Shown: piece by piece, positions 53,086 to 64,000 of the stretch
Layout: each line of letters begins with the position of its first letter
How positions within the stretch are numbered: the stretch's first letter is position 1
NCBI RefSeq assembly: GCF_027270735.1
Contig: NZ_JAPWIJ010000015.1
Span: 17,127-81,126 of the forward strand
Reading direction: 5' to 3'
Length of the DNA: 64,000 bases
From: Rhodococcus ruber
Lineage (GTDB): Bacteria; Actinomycetota; Actinomycetes; Mycobacteriales; Mycobacteriaceae
Position numbers and translations under genes: made by a program
The notes under the pieces: generated by a model
Told to the model about the DNA's origin: nothing
Database searches by the model: none
Seen by the model: the letters and a program-made list of their open reading frames with translations, nothing else

Positions 53086-53280
53086 ATGCCCAAGCAGAAG
53101 ACCCACAGTGGTGCCAAGAAGCGATTCAAGGTGTCCGGCAGCGGCAAGATCCTGCGCCAGAAGGCCGGCCGTCGCCACCTGCTCGAGCACAAGCCCACCA
53201 AGGTGACTCGTCGCCTCGATGGTGTCGCCGTTGTCAAGAAGGCCGACGTGCCGCGGATCAAGCGCCTTCTCGGTATCTGA
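53086..53280 (+). CDS. rpmI: 50S ribosomal protein L35
   Basis: 64 residues, [20 protein letters not shown] at the start and ending [12 protein letters not shown], the full L35 sequence. GAAGAGG lies 5 nt from ATG 53086. Between infC and rplT as in nearly all bacteria; the 116-bp gap after infC shows no clear terminator. Confidence 0.97.
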   Translation: MPKQKTHSGAKKRFKVSGSGKILRQKAGRRHLLEHKPTKVTRRLDGVAVVKKADVPRIKRLLGI

Positions 53281-53366
53281 TCCGGCCCGCCGCCGACTGA
53301 TCTCGGTCGGCTTCATCCCTTACCATTCGGGGTTTACACACACCCCCAGATCGACAGGATTCACCA

Positions 53367-53756
53367 GTGGCACGCGTAAAAAGGGCCGTCAACGCCCAGA
53401 AGAAGCGCCGTTCGATTCTCGAAGCGTCCAAGGGCTACCGCGGACAGCGCTCACGTCTGTACACCAAGGCCAAGGAGCAGCAGCTCCACTCGCTCACCTA
53501 CGCGTACCGGGACCGCCGCGCGCGCAAGGGTGATTTCCGCAAGCTGTGGATCACGCGAATCAACGCTGCAGCACGGGCCAACGACATCACGTACAACCGC
53601 TTCGTCCAGGGCCTGAAGGCCGCGGGCGTCGAGGTCGATCGCAAGATCCTCGCTGAGCTTGCTGTGTCGGATGCCGCGGCATTCGCAAGCCTGGTCGCCA
53701 TCGCCAAGGCTGCACTGCCTGCCGATGTCAACGCTCCTGCCGGAGAAGCAGCCTGA
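53367..53756 (+). CDS. rplT: 50S ribosomal protein L20
   Basis: 129 residues, [20 protein letters not shown] at the start and [21 protein letters not shown] later. L20 is an early 50S assembly protein and in some bacteria represses its own operon by binding the leader RNA. GTG 53367 is confirmed by the conserved N-terminus. The stop overlaps a possible CTG-led start of the next gene. Confidence 0.97.
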   Translation: MARVKRAVNAQKKRRSILEASKGYRGQRSRLYTKAKEQQLHSLTYAYRDRRARKGDFRKLWITRINAAARANDITYNRFVQGLKAAGVEVDRKILAELAVSDAAAFASLVAIAKAALPADVNAPAGEAA

Positions 53757-53794
53757 GCGAGTCGCCGTACGACGATTCAACTCCGAAACGACCC

Positions 53795-54601
53795 GTGGAT
53801 TCGCTGACCGAGCGAACACCGCGGGTCGTTTCGGCCGTCAAGCTCGCGCGCGCCGCCGAGCGCAAGAAGACCGGGCAGTTCCTCGCCGAGGGATTCAATG
53901 CGGTCTCCGAGGCCGCGAAGTCCGGGCTGGTCCGCGAGCTGTTCTTCACTCCGGATGCCTTCGATCGTCACCACACCCTCATTGCGTCCATCGAGGCCGG
54001 TGGCGCACGAGTCTTTCCGATCACCGACCGCGCCGCGAAGGCGCTGTCCGACACCGTCACCCCGCAAGGGCTCGTTGCGGTCACCGGACTGGTGGACGTC
54101 TCGCTCGAGCGTGCGTTGGCCGACAGTCCGCGTCTCGTGGCTGTGCCGGTCGAGGTCGCCGAGCCGGGCAATGCGGGGACGGTCATCCGCGTGGCAGACG
54201 CCGCCGGAGCGAATTCGGTTGTTTTGCTGGGTGATTCGGTGGATCCCCACAACGGCAAATGCGTCCGCGCGTCAGCGGGCAGTGTGTTCCATCTCCCGAT
54301 CGCTCGGGAGCGTTCGATCCAATCCGGACTCGACGCGTTACGCAGCGCGGGGCTGTCGATCGTGGCGACGGCCGCCGACGGAGAGGTCGACCTGGACGAC
54401 GCCGACGATCTACTCGAGCAACCGACGGCGTGGTTGTTCGGCAACGAGGCACACGGACTGCCCGAGTCGGTGGCTCGCGACGCCGATCACCGGATTCGGA
54501 TCCCTATCCACGGTCGCGCCGAGAGCCTCAATTTGGCAACGGCCGCTGCGATCTGCCTGTATGCGAGCGCCCGCGCACAGCGACGCTCCGGAACCTCGTG
54601 A
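53795..54601 (+). CDS. SPOUT 23S rRNA/tRNA 2'-O-methyltransferase (TrmH family)
   Basis: 268 residues. N-terminal RNA-binding part (VVSAVKLARAAERKKTGQFLAEG) and C-terminal SPOUT knot with AEPGNAGTVIRVADAAGANSV (motif 1), WLFGNEAHGLPES (motif 2) and SLNLATAAAICLYAS (motif 3). Corresponds to the TsnR/RlmB-like gene after rplT in mycobacteria. GTG 53795 is the first standard start. The frame is open back to a CTG at 53753 that overlaps the rplT stop and has GGAGAAG 4 nt before it, giving [13 protein letters not shown]; that longer form is possible. Confidence 0.9.
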   Translation: MDSLTERTPRVVSAVKLARAAERKKTGQFLAEGFNAVSEAAKSGLVRELFFTPDAFDRHHTLIASIEAGGARVFPITDRAAKALSDTVTPQGLVAVTGLVDVSLERALADSPRLVAVPVEVAEPGNAGTVIRVADAAGANSVVLLGDSVDPHNGKCVRASAGSVFHLPIARERSIQSGLDALRSAGLSIVATAADGEVDLDDADDLLEQPTAWLFGNEAHGLPESVARDADHRIRIPIHGRAESLNLATAAAICLYASARAQRRSGTS

Positions 54602-54615
54602 GCGCCTTCGCCTAG

Positions 54616-55773
<1,158 letters not shown>

Positions 55774-55828
55774 CGCCGCTTCACACCCGCCCCACTTCTT
55801 CTCGGATACAAGAAAGAGCTGAGCACAC

Positions 55829-58315
55829 GTGCGAGTCCCACAATCCTGGCTGACCGAGGTCCTGCACGCGGGGACTCCCGACTGGGCTGTCTCGCCCGAG
55901 GAGCTCGACGCCGGTTTCGTGCGGGTCGGTTTCGAGGTCGAAGAACTCGAATCGCTGGACAACGTGACCGGACCACTGGTGGTGGGCCGGGTGAGCTCGA
56001 TCGAGGAACTGACCGAGTTCAAGAAGCCGATTCGATTCTGTCTGGTGGATGTCGGGGCCGACGAGCCACAGGAAATCGTCTGTGGTGCACGAAATTTTGC
56101 CGAAGGTGACCTGATCGTCGCCGCTCTGCCGGGCAGTGTTCTGCCCGGCGGATTCGCCATCGCATCGCGCAAAACGTACGGCCGCAATTCCAACGGCATG
56201 ATCTGCTCGACGCTCGAGCTCGGACTCGGCCGAGATCACTCCGGCATTCTGGTGCTGCCTGCAGACACGGCCGCACCAGGTGACGACGCCAAAGAGGTTC
56301 TGGGGCTGAAGGACTCGGTCATCGAGCTGAACGTGACCCCGGATCGCGGGTACGCCTTCTCGGTCCGCGGCCTCGCCCGTGAGCTGGCGTGCAGCTTCGA
56401 CTTGCCCTATGTGGACCCTGCACGGACGGTGCCCACCGAGGTCACCGGTGAGGCATGGTCGGTTACCGTCGAATCGAACTCGGGCGCATCACGATTCGCG
56501 TTGCGCAAGATCGTCGGCATCGATCCCACGGCGACCACTCCGTGGTGGATGCAGCGTCGACTCCTCCTGGCCGGCGTGCGCCCGATCTCGGCTGCTGTCG
56601 ACGTCACCAACTATGTGCTCCACGAGCTCGGCCAGCCGCTGCACGCGTTCGATGCGGCCAAGCTGAACGGCGATCTCGTCGTCCGCCGTGCGAATGCGGG
56701 GGAGAAGCTGACGACACTGGACGGAGTCGAGCGGTCTCTCGATCCTGAGGACGTCGTCATCGCCGACGGGTCGGGAGCCGTTTCGTTGGCCGGCGTCATG
56801 GGCGGAGCGTCCACCGAAGTGGACGACGCGACCACCGAGGTCGTACTCGAAGCAGCGTCGTTCGATCCGCTCGCGGTATTCCGAACCGGCCGCCGCCACA
56901 AGCTGTCCAGTGAGGCGAGTAAGCGTTTCGAGCGAACCGTCGACTCTGCTCTTCCGGTCGCCGCGCTCGATCGTGCGGCACAGTTGCTGGTCGAGATCGC
57001 CGGTGGCCGGATCGAGCCGGTGTTGACCGACATCGGCGGGGCCGCCGAGTACCCGGCAGTCACCATGGACTTCGATCTACCCGACCGAATCGCCGGCGTG
57101 CAGTACCCCAATGGAACCGCTGCCCGACGGTTGACGCAGATCGGCTGCAGAGTCGACGTGTCGGTCGACGATGCCGGGCACGGTCAACTGACCGTGACGC
57201 CGCCGTCGTGGCGCCCGGACCTGGTGCAACGTGCCGACCTGGTGGAAGAGGTGTTGCGACTCGAGGGGCTGGAGAAGATCCCGTCGGTGCTGCCGTCGGC
57301 CCCCGGCGGTCGCGGCCTCACCGCTGAGCAGAAGCGCAGACGAGCGGTCGGCAAGGCGCTCGCATTCTCCGGATACGTCGAGGTGTTGCCTCCGGTGTTC
57401 CTGCCCAAGGGCGTCTTCGATACGTGGGGCCTGGACAAGAGCGATCCACGCCGCTCCACCACCTCGGTGCTCAACCCGCTCGAGGCCGATCGTCCCGAAC
57501 TCGCGACCACGGTGCTTCCCGGTTTGCTCGAGATGCTGAGCCGAAACATCGCCCGCGGTCAGCGTGACGTGTCGCTGTTCGGAATCGCCCAGGTGGTGCT
57601 TCGGCACGATGCCACTGCTGCGGTGGATGCGCTACCGGTGGATCGTCGTCCCACCGACGACCAGATCGCCATGCTTCGGGGGTCGTTGCCTGCGCAGCCG
57701 GTACATGTGGGCGTGGTGCTCACCGGCCAGCGTGAGCTGTCGGGGCCGTGGGGCCCCGGCCGCGCCGCCGAAGCAGCTGACGCCTTCGCTGCGGTACGCA
57801 CAGTGGCCGAGGCCGCCGGTGTTCACGTCGATCTTCGTGCTGCCCAACATCTTCCGTGGCATCCCGGCCGGTGTGCCGAGGTATTGCTCGACGGCGAGGT
57901 CGTGGGATATGCGGGCGAGCTGCACCCCGCGGTCCTCGAGCGGGCAGGTTTGCCGCCGCGTACCTGTGCCGTGGAGCTGAGCCTGAGCGCTCTGCCTGTT
58001 GTCGAATCGCTTCCGGCCCCCGAGGTGTCGCCGTATCCGGCGGTGCTCCAGGACGTGGCCGTCGTGGTCGATGCCTCCGTGCCCGCGGCGTCCGTCGAGG
58101 CGGCGCTCACGATCGGCGGCGGCGATCTGCTCGAATCGATCCGGTTGTTCGACGTCTACGAGGGTGAGCAAGTCGGCGAAGGTCGCAAGTCTCTGGCGTT
58201 CGCGCTGCGGTTCCGCGGAACCGACGGCACGTTGACCGAGGATCAGGCCACTGCTGCGCGCGATGCTGCGGTCGAAGCTGCAGCCAAAGCCGTCGGAGCC
58301 GAGCTGCGTAGCTGA
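55829..58315 (+). CDS. pheT: Phenylalanyl-tRNA synthetase beta subunit
   Basis: 828 residues, full length. Residues 40-150 are the OB-fold tRNA-binding domain ([25 protein letters not shown]). The B3/B4 editing domain includes [21 protein letters not shown]. The B5 domain is around 420-490 ([20 protein letters not shown]), and the C-terminal FDX-ACB anticodon-binding domain is about 735-828 ([20 protein letters not shown]). GTG 55829 matches the family start [10 protein letters not shown]. Confidence 0.96.
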   Translation: MRVPQSWLTEVLHAGTPDWAVSPEELDAGFVRVGFEVEELESLDNVTGPLVVGRVSSIEELTEFKKPIRFCLVDVGADEPQEIVCGARNFAEGDLIVAALPGSVLPGGFAIASRKTYGRNSNGMICSTLELGLGRDHSGILVLPADTAAPGDDAKEVLGLKDSVIELNVTPDRGYAFSVRGLARELACSFDLPYVDPARTVPTEVTGEAWSVTVESNSGASRFALRKIVGIDPTATTPWWMQRRLLLAGVRPISAAVDVTNYVLHELGQPLHAFDAAKLNGDLVVRRANAGEKLTTLDGVERSLDPEDVVIADGSGAVSLAGVMGGASTEVDDATTEVVLEAASFDPLAVFRTGRRHKLSSEASKRFERTVDSALPVAALDRAAQLLVEIAGGRIEPVLTDIGGAAEYPAVTMDFDLPDRIAGVQYPNGTAARRLTQIGCRVDVSVDDAGHGQLTVTPPSWRPDLVQRADLVEEVLRLEGLEKIPSVLPSAPGGRGLTAEQKRRRAVGKALAFSGYVEVLPPVFLPKGVFDTWGLDKSDPRRSTTSVLNPLEADRPELATTVLPGLLEMLSRNIARGQRDVSLFGIAQVVLRHDATAAVDALPVDRRPTDDQIAMLRGSLPAQPVHVGVVLTGQRELSGPWGPGRAAEAADAFAAVRTVAEAAGVHVDLRAAQHLPWHPGRCAEVLLDGEVVGYAGELHPAVLERAGLPPRTCAVELSLSALPVVESLPAPEVSPYPAVLQDVAVVVDASVPAASVEAALTIGGGDLLESIRLFDVYEGEQVGEGRKSLAFALRFRGTDGTLTEDQATAARDAAVEAAAKAVGAELRS

Positions 58316-58384
58316 TCTGTCGGCGGCCGGACCGTCGGTTCCGTAGCGTGGAGTCACGAACGCCCACGGTGACGGGAGCAACGA

Positions 58385-58948
58385 ATGAGTGAATCCGGAG
58401 CAGACGGCACGGCGTCCGATCTGCAGGTTGTGGACGACGTCCTCGCGGCGGTGGCCGGTCGGCCGCGGCTGGCCCCGCTGGCGGCTGCGGCGGCCGCATT
58501 GGCCGCCGAGTTGGGCACCGTCGAGCCCGAACCCACTGGACCCGATCGCGGTGCGCCACCGGGAACAGTGCCCGATGTCGACGTTCCACAGGTCACGAGA
58601 CCTCGGATCGATCAGCCGCTGGGAGATCCGCCGCCCGGGGCTCCTCTGGGCGGGACGGTGCCGGGCATCATCGACGCGGAATTGGTCGACGATATGCCCG
58701 TCGGCGCAGGGGGTGGATACATGGGCGACGCCGGCAGCGGCGTGATCGGCGACTTCACCGAATCCGGGGTGCCCACCTGGGACGGTGTACGCGACAAAGT
58801 GGACCACCGCTCGGGTACGGCCGTCGGAGCGGAAGAGCTGGACCGGGAGTCCCGGGCCGGTCGAGATCTGGACACGCAGTGGAACGAGCGTCAAGAAGCC
58901 GGCCGCAAGAAGCTCGACGAAATCCGTAAGTCCATGGGCGGAAGCTGA
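58385..58948 (+). CDS. Unknown Ala/Pro/Gly-rich soluble protein
   Basis: 187 residues, no recognised family. Residues 12-45 are Ala-rich helix (VVDDVLAAVAGRPRLAPLAA), 48-120 are Pro/Gly/Asp-rich and probably disordered, and 125-187 are charged helix (ELDRESRAGRDLDTQWNERQ, then KKLDEIRKSMGGS). No signal or membrane helix. GGGAG lies 6 nt before ATG 58385, and TAGCGT near 58343 may be its -10. It sits between pheT and argC. Confidence 0.65.
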   Translation: MSESGADGTASDLQVVDDVLAAVAGRPRLAPLAAAAAALAAELGTVEPEPTGPDRGAPPGTVPDVDVPQVTRPRIDQPLGDPPPGAPLGGTVPGIIDAELVDDMPVGAGGGYMGDAGSGVIGDFTESGVPTWDGVRDKVDHRSGTAVGAEELDRESRAGRDLDTQWNERQEAGRKKLDEIRKSMGGS

Positions 58949-58961
58949 CACACCGGACCCG

Positions 58962-61287
<2,326 letters not shown>

Positions 61288-61291
<4 letters not shown>

Positions 61292-62198
61292 CCTCGGCAG
61301 CCCCCCAGTTGACGGCCGCGCAGAAAGCGTTCACTCTCGCCGAGGCTTTGCCCTGGTTGCAACGATTCTCGGGTAAGACCGTCGTGGTGAAGTACGGCGG
61401 AAACGCCATGATCGACGACGATCTGAAACGGGCGTTCGCCGCCGACATGGTGTTCCTGCGTACCGTCGGAATCCATCCCGTCGTCGTACACGGTGGTGGA
61501 CCGCAGATTTCGGCGATGCTCACCCGGCTCGGGTTGGCGGGCGAGTTCCGCGGCGGATTCCGCGTCACGACGCCCGAGGTCATGGACGTCGTGCGCATGG
61601 TGCTGTTCGGGCAGGTCGGCCGGGAACTCGTCGGCTTGATCAACAGTCACGGGCCGTATGCCGTCGGCATCTCCGGCGAGGACGCGCACCTGTTCACCGC
61701 GACCCGGCGAACCGTGCTCGTCGACGGCGAACAGACCGACATCGGTCTGGTGGGCGACGTCACCTCGGTGGACCCGAAGGCGATCTTCGATCTCATTGCG
61801 GCCGGGCGGATTCCGGTGGTGTCCACCATCGCTCCCGACCGCAACGGCGTCGTGCACAACATCAACGCCGACACCGCCGCCGCCGCACTGGCGAGTGCCA
61901 TCGGTGCCGAAAAGCTGGTCGTGCTCACCGACGTCGAGGGTCTGTACACCGCCTGGCCGGATCGCACCTCGTTGACCTCCGAAATCGATGCGTCCGCGCT
62001 CGATGCGTTGCTGCCCTCGCTCGACGCCGGGATGGTGCCGAAGATGGAAGCGTGCCTGCGCGCCGTCCGAGCAGGTGTGCCCACCGCACATGTCATCGAC
62101 GGGCGTGTCGAACATTCGGTTCTGGTGGAACTGTTCACCGGCCAGGGGATCGGCACCATGGTCACCCCCGATCACTCTTCGACGTCAGGAGTAATGCC

Positions 62199-62202
<4 letters not shown>
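61288..62202 (+). CDS. argB: Acetylglutamate kinase
   Basis: 304 residues of the amino-acid kinase fold: [20 protein letters not shown] (phosphate Lys), [51 protein letters not shown] and [12 protein letters not shown]. An N-terminal helix of about 25 residues precedes the core, as in arginine-sensitive hexameric enzymes, so feedback inhibition by arginine is likely. Overlaps argD by ATGA. Confidence 0.96.

Positions 62203-64000
<1,798 letters not shown>

Overview
The window is chromosomal DNA from a high-GC actinobacterium, most likely a Rhodococcus-type member of the Nocardiaceae. Three things point there. Third codon positions are strongly G/C-biased, so long antisense frames stay open. 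Many genes start with GTG, and several have a -10 hexamer only 6-8 nt upstream of the start codon (leaderless-type signals). The order trpC-trpB-trpA-lgt-(two membrane proteins)-pyk-tesB ... tRNA-Leu-pdtaR ... polA ... rpsA-coaE-DUF402-uvrB ... USP-MBL-uvrA ... infC-rpmI-rplT-tsnR-pheST-argCJBDF follows the core gene order known from Mycobacterium, with accessory genes inserted. I see no insertion sequence, prophage, CRISPR array or rRNA operon.

Layout. 1-5.2 kb: end of the tryptophan operon (trpC cut by the window edge), lgt and two TM2-domain membrane proteins. 5.2-11.6 kb: glutamate synthase gltBD. 11.7-14.0 kb: pyruvate kinase and acyl-CoA thioesterase. 14.0-18.2 kb: small accessory genes (deoxyinosine-type DNA glycosylase, DUF1772 protein with an NmrA-like reductase, divergent AraC-type regulator, AAA ATPase with a small coupled Cys-containing protein). 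18.2-19.0 kb: an unusual tRNA-Leu(CAA) and pdtaR. 19.2-25.0 kb: a branched-chain amino acid type ABC importer, with the binding protein convergent to livHMGF. 25.2-32.1 kb: polA, thioredoxin, GlxA-type regulator, 2H phosphoesterase, isopropylmalate-type dehydrogenase and a methyltransferase. 32.3-38.3 kb: rpsA, coaE-grpB fusion, DUF402, uvrB. 38.4-43.0 kb: SCO6745-family protein and a two-gene ABC system whose ATPase is fused to a putatively extracytoplasmic serine hydrolase. 43.2-51.4 kb: USP, HelR/HelD-like ATPase, DoxX protein with sixteen 11-residue repeats, MBL hydrolase, uvrA. 51.5-58.3 kb: DUF1844, infC-rpmI-rplT, rRNA methyltransferase, pheST. 58.4-64.0 kb: an unknown protein and argC-argJ-argB-argD-argF (argF cut by the window edge).

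Functional threads. Amino-acid biosynthesis (Trp, Glu, Arg), translation (rpsA, infC, rpmI, rplT, pheST, tRNA-Leu) and DNA repair (polA, uvrA, uvrB, a DNA glycosylase) dominate. polA and uvrB both carry a promoter of the RecA-independent DNA-damage type (TTGTCGG.. then 8 nt then TAnnnT), so they are probably co-induced. The most notable regulatory structure is the roughly 350-nt infC leader, with an intrinsic terminator and U-tract followed by an ATC-initiated infC. The arg genes overlap as ATGA and follow a candidate ArgR site. The most unusual proteins are the hydrolase-ABC ATPase fusion, the DoxX-hendecad repeat protein, and a LivH permease carrying an N-terminal extracytoplasmic beta domain.
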